Shown here: piece by piece, positions 14,448-19,810 of the stretch
Layout: each line of letters opens with the position of its first letter
Position numbering within the stretch: position 1 is the stretch's first letter
IMG/VR virus record: IMGVR_UViG_3300042541_001499
Location: 1-20,216 of that record
Origin: a virus
Direction: 5' to 3' (one strand)
Length of the DNA: 20,216 nucleotides
The notes under the pieces: generated by a model
Seen by the model: only the letters and a program-made list of their open reading frames with translations
The model's database searches: none
Told to the model about the DNA's origin: nothing
Made by a program: the position numbers and the translations under genes

Positions 14448-14809
14448 GGTTGTAGCTTCTTGGTTAGCCGCTCGACTTCGGCGGCTAGAATGCGGGCGGC
14501 GGCTGCCAGTTGCGCGTGTCCGCGCAGCCTTTCTTCGTCTGTTACTTCGCGTTCCATTTTGTCGGAGGCCCAGCAGTACTCCGACAGGTTGGACTCCTTG
14601 TATTTTGCGAAATAGAGTGCCGCTCGCACGGCTTCTGTGATTGGTATTGAGGTCATGACCTTGCTTGTAATCACAAGCTTGTGACTCTCACAGCTCTCGT
14701 AAGAGTCTGCGAGGATTTGATGGTGGTGGCACCAGCCAGAGATTTTATGTTCGTCGTCTGGCGACCAAAACTGGCAGGTCACGCACGGTGGCATATTTTC
14801 TATACTCAT
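14444..14809 (-). CDS. Cysteine-containing small protein with helical C-terminus
   Basis: A 121-residue protein. The N-terminal 45 residues hold C9, C12, C27 and C40 with nearby His residues (PPCVTCQFW...GWCHHHQI), in a CxxC-x14-C register like that of the two paralogs at 16560-16940, so it is probably a distant member of that group. The C-terminal half is a long charged helix (EERLRGHAQLAAAARILAAE...) ending KKLQP. It may be a fusion of a zinc-knuckle module and a helical domain. Both ends are ATGA-coupled. No function is known. Confidence 0.62.
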   Translation of the reverse strand: MSIENMPPCVTCQFWSPDDEHKISGWCHHHQILADSYESCESHKLVITSKVMTSIPITEAVRAALYFAKYKESNLSEYCWASDKMEREVTDEERLRGHAQLAAAARILAAEVERLTKKLQP

Positions 14810-15417
14810 GATTTCAAAGAGCTTTTTGGCACTCCGTCGTTGTCCAGGGTCATCTTAAATCCGACGTTCCCGGCGGTATGGAACACCACGATGCCTTCGG
14901 GATGCATGAATCCGGGCGCGGCTACGCTGCCTCGCTGGGTTAGCTCATACAATGCGGATTCGGCTAAAGTTGATATGTTGATGCCGCGACGTAGGATTGG
15001 TACCAAATGGCAGCAGGCCGGGAGAACGTCCTGCATTTTAACGATGCGCGGGTCTGCGGTCGGGATCTGCTTCGGTGTCTCACCATGCAGGCACCAGCGG
15101 GCCACGTTGAACAGGCTAAACCGTCGCTCGTCAAGGCCGTAGTTTCGCTGTATGCCGCGTCCCCACCACTCACCAAAATGGCTTCCCGGCCCGAGCTGCA
15201 TCAGCTCGTTTTTGTTGTCGGCGGCCCAGCGCGCAAAGTCATAGTGGTCGTCATCAGGCGTGATCCAGCGATTGCGGCTGCCGGTCAGCATCCTGCCGTC
15301 GTCCGTGATGTGGATCTGCGCATTTGTTCCATCAATTTTTTCACTAATTATAACTTCGCGTTGCAGGCGAGCCAGTTTCGGAAACGGCGTGAATGGGTGT
15401 TCTGTGGTTGTGGTCAT
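14806..15417 (-). CDS. RNA ligase, Rnl2/T4-like nucleotidyltransferase
   Basis: A 203-residue ATP-dependent ligase with ordered motifs: motif I ISEKIDGTN (24-32; K27 is the adenylated lysine), a Ia-like GSRNRW (46-51), motif III-like HFGEWWGRGIQR (80-91), motif IV EGIVVF (174-179) and motif V GFKMTL (186-191). It corresponds to the catalytic domain alone, shorter than T4 Rnl2 which adds a C-terminal domain. Phage RNA ligases mend tRNAs or other RNAs cut by host defences (established for T4); no kinase/phosphatase partner is visible nearby. The start is ATG 15417 after CACAACCACAACC, ATGA-coupled to the gene above. A long N-terminal open frame is shadow. Confidence 0.85.
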   Translation of the reverse strand: MTTTTEHPFTPFPKLARLQREVIISEKIDGTNAQIHITDDGRMLTGSRNRWITPDDDHYDFARWAADNKNELMQLGPGSHFGEWWGRGIQRNYGLDERRFSLFNVARWCLHGETPKQIPTADPRIVKMQDVLPACCHLVPILRRGINISTLAESALYELTQRGSVAAPGFMHPEGIVVFHTAGNVGFKMTLDNDGVPKSSLKS

Positions 15418-15743
15418 GGTTGTGGTTGTGTCTCGGTTGGTATGGGTGCTTCGACTTCTCCGCCGTGCGCTTGTACAAATTCTTCGACTACGGAAACAGG
15501 TATGTAGCCCCAAACTGGGTTGTCCCCATCTTGGTACTGCCTCCAAATGTCCGGCGGAGCGAACGGCTGCGAGTCTTTATCCCAAATGTAGCCGACCTCG
15601 ACGGAGTTATAAGTAGTCCAATGTCGGTCATATCGTTGTCTCGGGTGGCAGTAAGCATACTCGCTGGCTTGGATACTGAGCGACACGCCGTCTGCGCAAT
15701 GCACTCGTGGTCGGACACATGTCTTTTCGTGGTAGTAGTTCAT
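15414..15743 (-). CDS. Hypothetical protein upstream of RNA ligase
   Basis: A 109-residue protein, MNYYHEKTCVRPRVHCADGV..., rich in Tyr and Trp (EVGYIWDKDSQPFAPPDIWR) with a C-terminal VWGYIPVSVVEEFVQAHGGE segment. No family is recognised. It ends PTETQPQP, a tail produced by the CA-rich tract that precedes the RNA ligase start. ATGA overlaps on both sides make it part of the coupled series. Confidence 0.6.
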   Translation of the reverse strand: MNYYHEKTCVRPRVHCADGVSLSIQASEYAYCHPRQRYDRHWTTYNSVEVGYIWDKDSQPFAPPDIWRQYQDGDNPVWGYIPVSVVEEFVQAHGGEVEAPIPTETQPQP

Positions 15744-15955
15744 TTTGATTGTGGTTGTATATTTCCAAATAGTTTGATGTCGCTCAATTCATTTTCCGCT
15801 TTATAAGCTCTCTTTTTCCAATAGTCTCGTTCTTCGCGGCTTAACTTATCCACGTCCTCATTGATGCGCCGCATCTCACGATCGTAAAACCGCAGGAGGT
15901 TGATGGTCTCCTGCTGCTTAAGCAGTAGGTCAAAGAGTGCTTGTTTAGTCGTCAT
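15740..15955 (-). CDS. Small coiled-coil hypothetical protein
   Basis: A 71-residue, almost wholly helical protein (residues 4-58: LLKQQETINLLRFYDREMRR... then LSREERDYWKKRAYKAENEL), likely a coiled coil. It ends NIQPQSK, again from a CA-rich junction. The stop is ATGA-coupled to the next gene; the start overlaps the previous gene by 11 bases. There is no SD and no recognised family. Confidence 0.55.
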   Translation of the reverse strand: MTTKQALFDLLLKQQETINLLRFYDREMRRINEDVDKLSREERDYWKKRAYKAENELSDIKLFGNIQPQSK

Positions 15956-16142
15956 GTGGGATTCTGGACAGAGCTTCTTTTAGTAATGCTCGAAGAGAAA
16001 TGTTTTCATGTTCAAGTTGTTCCATGACGCACCAGATTTTAAGGCCGTCGTAGGTTCCGTCAGCCTTACTAAACTTGCGGTCTGTAGCTACAAATTCTTC
16101 GTAAACAGCCAAGGTGCGTGGGGTTAATGCGTATTTTTTCAT
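15945..16142 (-). CDS. Small helical hypothetical protein
   Basis: A 65-residue protein, MKKYALTPRTLAVYEEFVAT..., with a C-terminal helix (MEQLEHENISLRALLKEALS) of coiled-coil type. Interestingly the upstream protein ends TTQKYALN, echoing this start (KKYALTP), although the DNA frames differ. It starts 2 bases after the preceding stop. No function is known. Confidence 0.55.
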   Translation of the reverse strand: MKKYALTPRTLAVYEEFVATDRKFSKADGTYDGLKIWCVMEQLEHENISLRALLKEALSRIPHDD

Positions 16143-16144
16143 GT

Positions 16145-16339
16145 CTAGTTAAGCGCGTATTTCTGAGTCGTCGCCGGGCCGCTCTTGCTTTGCAGCACCA
16201 GCAGCCGAAAGCGCAGAAAGCTGATCTCCTCCTCCATCTTGGTCATCTCGACGTAGATCGGCTCAATGTTGGTGATGCAGCCTTCGATGTCGGTGTTTGC
16301 CTTCCAGACGGCATCAGTGCGTGGTGTTTGTGTGGTCAT
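16145..16339 (-). CDS. Small coiled-coil hypothetical protein
   Basis: A 64-residue protein, MTTQTPRTDAVWKANTDIEG..., with a helix at 34-56 (YVEMTKMEEEISFLRFRLLV). The opening 'TPRTDA' followed by a coiled coil is a pattern often seen in small phage proteins of unknown role. ATG 16339 is ATGA-coupled to the upstream gene and the start is A/C-rich (ATGACCACACAAACACC). The open frame further upstream is shadow. Confidence 0.58.
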   Translation of the reverse strand: MTTQTPRTDAVWKANTDIEGCITNIEPIYVEMTKMEEEISFLRFRLLVLQSKSGPATTQKYALN

Positions 16340-16569
16340 CCGTTGATCTGGGTTTTGCGTTTTTCCTCTGGCGTCAGCTTGTCCCATTCGTCGTAGACCT
16401 TAAAGAACTTGCGGCCCATGCGAGAAGCCGGGTTACAGTCGCTCTTGAGCTTGATCGGCCCGAGATACGGGTGTGCTTCAAACATAAAAAGCTTGTACTG
16501 GTAAACATTTGGAACATTCATGATTCCGTATAGTGATCCGTCGGGATTGGTTAGGTGTATTATGGCCAT
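16336..16569 (-). CDS. Small hypothetical protein
   Basis: A 77-residue protein, MAIIHLTNPDGSLYGIMNVP..., with a beta-rich N-terminal half and a basic C-terminal helix (KLTPEEKRKTQ). No family is recognised. ATG 16569 overlaps the upstream stop by 10 bases; the alternative start at 16599 would overlap more and adds a Ser-rich piece. There is no SD. Confidence 0.55.
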   Translation of the reverse strand: MAIIHLTNPDGSLYGIMNVPNVYQYKLFMFEAHPYLGPIKLKSDCNPASRMGRKFFKVYDEWDKLTPEEKRKTQING

Positions 16570-16751
16570 GGCTTTGCTGGTGGAAGAAAGCAGTCGCATT
16601 CGTCGGCTTTATATTCAGGCAAGTAGATTGTTGTGTCGCGGTTTTCAACGTACCAAGGGAGATAAGCTCCGCATTTCCCAGACGCACGATCGGTGAACGG
16701 GTCAAAAAGCATGCACTCGCTACAGCATCGCGGAGTATAGTTTTGGCTCAT
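16560..16751 (-). CDS. Cysteine-register protein, copy B of a tandem pair
   Basis: A 63-residue protein with Cys at 10, 13, 27, 52 and 54 (RCCSEC...GKC...ECDCF). The neighbouring upstream gene (16761-16940) has cysteines at exactly the same five positions and the same CxCF ending, so the two are tandem paralogs, probably zinc-binding. The function is unknown; small 'C-x2-C...C...CxCF' proteins are frequent in phages. Its start lies within the third copy of a 13-bp tandem repeat, 9 bases after the upstream stop. Confidence 0.65.
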   Translation of the reverse strand: MSQNYTPRCCSECMLFDPFTDRASGKCGAYLPWYVENRDTTIYLPEYKADECDCFLPPAKPWP

Positions 16752-16776
16752 AGTTTTGGCTCATAGTTTTGGCTCA
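16738..16776. repeat. Three perfect tandem copies of a 13-bp unit at a stop/start junction
   Basis: TAGTTTTGGCTCA is repeated at 16738-16750, 16751-16763 and 16764-16776 (minus strand TGAGCCAAAACTA). Each join recreates ATGAGCC, the ATGA stop/start. With two copies the upstream stop and the downstream ATG would overlap as ATGA, as at neighbouring genes. The third copy separates them by 9 bases. Confidence 0.95.
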
Positions 16777-16940
16777 AAGCATTCGCAGAACTCTTCCTCG
16801 TCGCCTTTTCGGGTCAGCGGCTCCAGCGCGTGATCGGCCCACCAAGGCAGCGGGACAGTGCATCGACCGAGCGGAGAAAAGTCACTTTTCCAAAAGTTCA
16901 CGCAGTCGCTGCACCTTAGGGGTTGGGGTTGGTCACTCAT
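16761..16940 (-). CDS. Cysteine-register protein, copy A of a tandem pair
   Basis: A 59-residue protein, MSDQPQPLRCSDCVNFWKSD and onwards, ending GDEEEFCECFEPKL, with Cys at 10, 13, 27, 52 and 54. These match the downstream paralog position for position although the rest of the sequence has diverged. Likely a small metal-binding protein. ATG 16940 overlaps the upstream stop (ATGA). The last codons and stop lie in the 13-bp tandem repeat. Confidence 0.68.
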   Translation of the reverse strand: MSDQPQPLRCSDCVNFWKSDFSPLGRCTVPLPWWADHALEPLTRKGDEEEFCECFEPKL

Positions 16941-17155
16941 AACTGCGCATCTCGCACCTCCGTCTCGATCTTCAGAGCAACCCGCGCCACCTCAACCCAG
17001 CAAAACACGCTCACCTTGTTGAGCGGGTCGCACACGAAGTCCGCCCAGGTAGGTGTGGTCATGTTGTGGTGGCTGCGTGCTTCCTTCATATAGGCCGAGT
17101 AAAGGAGCCCGGCGTAGTTCATCAGTGCGTTGGAGTGTAGTGATTCGCTGTCCAT
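16937..17155 (-). CDS. Small hypothetical protein downstream of pentamer element 1
   Basis: A 72-residue protein, MDSESLHSNALMNYAGLLYS..., mostly helical, with TPTWADFVCDPLNKVSVFCW in the middle and an amphipathic C-terminal helix (VARVALKIETEVRDAQL). No family is recognised. ATG 17155 is chosen because it follows a pure CA-rich leader (CAACAACAACAAC). The frame stays open for 107 more codons upstream only because the pentamer element lacks stops; that Gly/Arg/Ala-rich part is not considered protein. Confidence 0.58.
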   Translation of the reverse strand: MDSESLHSNALMNYAGLLYSAYMKEARSHHNMTTPTWADFVCDPLNKVSVFCWVEVARVALKIETEVRDAQL

Positions 17156-17180
17156 GTTGTTGTTGTTGGTTTGTTGTTCT
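17156..17180 (-). promoter_or_regulatory. CA-rich translation leader after pentamer element 1
   Basis: On the minus strand: AGAACAACAAACCAACAACA followed by ACAAC, directly before the ATG at 17155. It has no SD and almost no G or T, so it should be unstructured. It occupies the same position relative to its element as the leader at 18639-18661. Confidence 0.55.
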
Positions 17181-17189
17181 TGCGGATGT

Positions 17190-17490
17190 GCCCGCCCATG
17201 TTCCTTGCCGTGCTCTTGCCACGCCGCGCCACGCCGGGCCCAGCCGCGCACTGCCTTGCCATATTCCATGCCGCGCCCTGCCTTGCCGAGCCACGCCTTG
17301 CCGAACCAGATTCCATGCCTTGCCGGGCCGAGCCGGGCCTCGCCTAGCCCCGCCATATTCCTTGCCGTGCTCATGCCGCGCCGGGCCCTGCCTTGCCATG
17401 CCGTGCCCCGCCGGTCCCTGCCAAAATCCATGCCGCGCCCGGCTATGCCCTGCCGAGCCTTGCCGTGCCCCGCCAAAATCCACGCGCCCC
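17190..17490. repeat. Pentamer element 1 (degenerate NNGCC array, about 300 bp)
   Basis: The plus strand is a near-continuous run of 5-base units ending GCC (TTGCC, ATGCC, GCGCC, CTGCC, GAGCC...). It is broken every eight to eleven units by A/T-rich 7-mers (ATATTCC at 17262, AGATTCC at 17308, ATATTCC at 17354, AAAATCC at 17423 and 17474). The left end is GCCCGCCCATGTTCCTTGCC; the right end is CGCCAAAATCCACGCGCCCC. Both ends match element 2 closely. It sits between the stop at 17530 and the CA leader at 17156. No frame looks like real protein. On the transcribed strand it reads GGC-rich (GGCAAGGCAGGGC). Confidence 0.85.
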
Positions 17491-17529
17491 AAAGGCACCA
17501 CTCCGAATAATGCCTCCGGGGTTGTCATT

Positions 17530-17958
17530 TTAGTCGATCTCCTTTGGTGCGGTCAATGCGGCCAGCTTCATGCGGATCGGCAGCGTTGCCAGATGCTGTT
17601 GCAGCTTGCGGTTCTCTCCGGTCAGGCGGTTGGTGTCTGTTGTCATTGCCAGACTGCTCGCCCGGAAAATCATGCGCTTGCCGTAAGTGACCTTATTGGC
17701 GGCCACTGTAATCCGCCGGTCCGGATCGGCTAGGCGGTATCCTTCGCGTGGCTCGCACACGAGGTAGATGTTGCGCTCTCGCATCAGCCGGTTGCGGAAT
17801 GCGCCCATGACGGACTGGAAGCGTTTGCTGGTGCGATCGACGCCAATGCTCTCGGCAATCGAGTCGTAAGAGAAAAGGTCTCCTTCCTGAAGTGGCTTGA
17901 TCGCATCCATCAGCTTGTTTACGTCGATCTTGGTGGGAATGCCTGTGACTAGGGTCAT
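17530..17958 (-). CDS. Predicted DNA-binding (winged-helix-like) hypothetical protein
   Basis: A 142-residue protein. Residues 29-80 (FSYDSIAESIGVDRTSKRFQ...RNIYLVCEPREGYRLADPD) read as a helix-turn-helix followed by a beta wing ending 'GYRL', as in winged-helix DNA binders. The C-terminal half is helical with an RxxGENRKLQQHLA stretch. No specific family is recognised. ATG 17958 follows CTTAACCATTACCCAC (A/C-rich) with no SD, 11 bases after the upstream gene. Downstream, ATG 17528 opens a frame (MTTPEALFGVVPLGR) that runs straight into pentamer element 1. Confidence 0.6.
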   Translation of the reverse strand: MTLVTGIPTKIDVNKLMDAIKPLQEGDLFSYDSIAESIGVDRTSKRFQSVMGAFRNRLMRERNIYLVCEPREGYRLADPDRRITVAANKVTYGKRMIFRASSLAMTTDTNRLTGENRKLQQHLATLPIRMKLAALTAPKEID

Positions 17959-17969
17959 GTGGGTAATGG

Positions 17970-18638
17970 TTAAGGAAGTTTCGTGATGGTTGCTGTGAAG
18001 CGCCCAAACTGGCCGGGTGTCGGTGACGATGGCCGCCAATCGCCCACTCCGCAAAAGCAGCCGGCGAAGGTCAGGATGTGCTGAAGCATCTCCTGCGTGA
18101 TGCTTGGATCGACTACGGTGAGCGTTCCGCTGGCTGACCAGTTGGAGAAGCGCGGACGCACCCGGACGTGTTTGGATGTGCCGACCCGAGCGCGCTTCAC
18201 GAAGAGAACAAACCCTGCCTCCTGTGCCGCCTTCTCGTGCTCCTCGAACTCGCTCTCTTTAACCATGGCAAGAAGCGCGTTGCTGTCGATGTTGCGGCCA
18301 TCGGCCAGGGTGATCGGCCAGCCGATCTCATTGCAGATGATGCCGGACTGCGTTTGGGCCTTCATCGATCCCCGGCCTGTCGGCGCCGAGCACTTCTTTC
18401 CGCCGTCCCGCAGCATCGACATGATGTTGTCGCTGTCGATGACGACCTGCCCGCCGGACGTGTACAAGCACGAAAGCCAGCTCCATGCGGGTGAGCGGTC
18501 GTCTCCGGCCACTGACATTTTTTTGTTAGCAGGATCTTTTTGCCATGCGCGTGTCTTGGCACCGAAATCAATGTTGTCTCTGTGCATCAGGAGGTCTGTG
18601 GCTCCTGTTAGTGTGACTGCGTAGTTTTTCTGGTACAT
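17970..18638 (-). CDS. Conserved-looking phage protein with a GxGDWRP...GRF C-terminus
   Basis: A 222-residue protein, MYQKNYAVTLTGATDLLMHR..., ending with GCFCGVGDWRPSSPTPGQFG and RFTATITKLP. That Gly-rich 'G-G-WRP--P--G-FGRF' ending recurs, as far as I recall, in phage proteins of unknown role. The overall order (beta start 'itG..plLmh', central basic strands, Gly-rich end) is reminiscent of RAMP/Cas7-type folds, but that is speculation. It begins after a CA-rich leader downstream of pentamer element 2, and is followed by the winged-helix-like gene. Confidence 0.62.
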   Translation of the reverse strand: MYQKNYAVTLTGATDLLMHRDNIDFGAKTRAWQKDPANKKMSVAGDDRSPAWSWLSCLYTSGGQVVIDSDNIMSMLRDGGKKCSAPTGRGSMKAQTQSGIICNEIGWPITLADGRNIDSNALLAMVKESEFEEHEKAAQEAGFVLFVKRARVGTSKHVRVRPRFSNWSASGTLTVVDPSITQEMLQHILTFAGCFCGVGDWRPSSPTPGQFGRFTATITKLP

Positions 18639-18661
18639 GTTTTTAGTGTTGTTGTGTTGTT
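18639..18661 (-). promoter_or_regulatory. CA-rich translation leader after pentamer element 2
   Basis: On the minus strand: AACAACACAACAACACTAAA followed by AAC, then the ATG at 18638. It has no SD and no G. The CA-rich character continues further upstream (AACCAGCAAACACACAAACA) up to the end of element 2. Confidence 0.55.
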
Positions 18662-18699
18662 ACCGTGTTCCGTGTGTTTGTGTGTTTGCTGGTTGTGAC

Positions 18700-18836
18700 G
18701 CCAGCCCAAGTTCCTTGCCCGGCCAGGCCCGGCCCAGCCAAGCCGTGCCACGCCTCGCCTAAATCCTTGCCGCGCTCAGGCCTTGCACGCGCCGCGCCTC
18801 GCCGCGCCACGCCTCGCCAAATTCCAAGCGTTCCCA
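18700..18836. repeat. Pentamer element 2 (degenerate NNGCC array, about 137 bp)
   Basis: The same construction as element 1 but shorter: NNGCC units on the plus strand broken by TAAATCC (18759) and AAATTCC (18819). The left end GCCAGCCCAAGTTCCTTGCC matches element 1 at 18 of 20 bases; the right end (CGCCAAATTCCAAGCGTTCC) corresponds to that of element 1 with small changes. It lies between the stop at 18926 and the CA-rich leader of the gene at 18638. The remainder of that gap (18837-18925) shows no gene. Confidence 0.82.
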
Positions 18837-18925
18837 AAATTATTCCCGGTCGGCGGATAGCCAGAGCGCCGGGTCGCTCGCAATATAGGAGGCCCGCCCC
18901 CTCGGCCTTGTGGCACTCTCGCCGT

Positions 18926-19285
18926 TTATACCAAAGTTTTCTTGGCGCTGCGCTTCAGGTATTCGCTCTCGCATACCTCATCAATGCGGATAATGCTCTC
19001 GCACTTGGGATGGCTTACCATCTTGTTCCGGACGGTGTTCTGGTTAGCACTCGTCGAATACAGCTCCACCTTGCTGCCGTGCATGTCTTTGCACTGGATG
19101 ACCCAGAACCGCCTGTTCGTCTTAGTGATGTCTGCTGGCTGCTCGACCTGCTCAACCTTGATCAGCTCTTGAAAGTCGAGCTTGCGGTGTGCGGCTGCGA
19201 CCGCCGACCGCTCTGACAGTGCTTTGTACACCAGTCGGATCTCTGCGCCGCTGGTCATTTTCATCGTGATTGCGTAGTGCTTCAT
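18926..19285 (-). CDS. Hypothetical protein with repeated alpha/beta strands
   Basis: A 119-residue protein, MKHYAITMKMTSGAEIRLVY..., with an 'r..Y.ai...' strand, a helix SERSAVAAAHRKLDFQEL, then KTNRRFWVIQCKDM and a basic end (EYLKRSAKKTLV). The N-terminal third resembles the small neighbour at 19282-19461 (strand, strand, 'A..A.a.a' helix), so the two may be distant relatives. No family is named. The start follows CAACGCACAACACC, with no SD, and overlaps the upstream stop (ATGA). Confidence 0.6.
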   Translation of the reverse strand: MKHYAITMKMTSGAEIRLVYKALSERSAVAAAHRKLDFQELIKVEQVEQPADITKTNRRFWVIQCKDMHGSKVELYSTSANQNTVRNKMVSHPKCESIIRIDEVCESEYLKRSAKKTLV

Positions 19286-19461
19286 GGTGTTGTGCGTTGA
19301 TCTAAAACTGTGACCTGCAAGATGCGGTCAATATCCATTGCCATGTCGGCTTTCTTGCGTGCTTCGGCGTAGGACTTGGCTTGGTATTCTTTGGTCAGGA
19401 TCTTGCCGTCGATGGTCAAGACGACGATGCGGTAGCGGATGCTGATTGTGGGCTTTCTCAT
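19282..19461 (-). CDS. Small alpha/beta hypothetical protein
   Basis: A 59-residue protein, MRKPTISIRYRIVVLTIDGK..., of the layout strand-strand-helix-strand (YRIVVLTIDGKILTKEY, then SYAEARKKADMAMDI, then RILQVTVL). It is similar in plan to many small phage proteins of unknown role. ATG 19461 is ATGA-coupled to the upstream gene and the longer open frame is shadow. The stop is ATGA-coupled to the next start. Confidence 0.6.
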   Translation of the reverse strand: MRKPTISIRYRIVVLTIDGKILTKEYQAKSYAEARKKADMAMDIDRILQVTVLDQRTTP

Positions 19462-19664
19462 ATCCAGCAAAAGAACAGCGACGCATAGACGATGATCGCC
19501 ACAACCGAGATAAACAGGATGCAAAGACACCCGCCCGGCCCGTCGTCCGGGTTGTTGCGGTACCAGTGCGCCGCCTCGCTCTTGGCATCGCGCAGCATGC
19601 GGCGCCGACGTGACGCGGCGGCTGCGTAGACCTGCGCCATGTTCTTGATGGGTTGTGGTTTCAT
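19458..19664 (-). CDS. Small single-pass membrane protein
   Basis: A 68-residue protein with a basic N-terminal half (AAASRRRRMLRDAKSEAA, about 15-32) and one C-terminal membrane segment (CLCILFISVVAIIVYASLFF, about 46-65). The arrangement predicts a cytoplasmic N-terminus. It could be an envelope-acting or superinfection-exclusion protein, but nothing specific is visible. The start codon at 19664 follows AAAACAACCCTAAT, with no SD, one base after the upstream stop. Confidence 0.6.
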   Translation of the reverse strand: MKPQPIKNMAQVYAAAASRRRRMLRDAKSEAAHWYRNNPDDGPGGCLCILFISVVAIIVYASLFFCWI

Positions 19665-19665
19665 A

Positions 19666-19803
19666 TTAGGGTTGTTTTACGATGCGGCTAAGCACAATCC
19701 GCAGAAAGACCGAGAGCGGCATGTTGACCTCGGCGGCTGCGGCCCTGAGCTTGTCCCGCAGCTCTTGCGTGATGCGGAGGGTTAGGAATGCGTCGTTCTG
19801 CAT
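19666..19803 (-). CDS. Ribbon-helix-helix (Arc/CopG-like) regulator
   Basis: A 45-residue protein starting MQNDAFLTLRITQELRDKLR: a strand (FLTLRIT), helix (QELRDKLRAAAAEV), turn (NMPLS) and helix (VFLRIVLSRIVKQP), the complete RHH fold, which dimerises to read DNA. ATG 19803 lies seven bases from the -10 of the promoter at 19811-19838, so the message would be leaderless. An alternative upstream ATG (19872) is inside the terminator stem and would be removed from this transcript. As first gene of the long leftward series it may regulate its own promoter. Confidence 0.72.
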   Translation of the reverse strand: MQNDAFLTLRITQELRDKLRAAAAEVNMPLSVFLRIVLSRIVKQP

Positions 19804-19810
19804 GTGGTCA

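Noticed and set aside
17053-17733. 226-residue plus-strand ORF, and the 178/179-residue minus-strand ORFs across the same region
   Set aside because: They are open only because NNGCC units contain almost no stop codons in any frame. Composition is Gly/Arg/Ala or Pro/Cys/Ala low-complexity and they overlap real genes at both ends.
17190-18836. Pentamer elements as a CRISPR array
   Set aside because: No constant repeat of 20-40 bases with unique spacers and no cas genes. Periodicity is 5 bases with occasional 7-mers.
18643-18837. 64-residue minus-strand ORF over pentamer element 2
   Set aside because: Repeat-derived reading frame ending in CA-leader codons; no normal start and no folded-protein character.
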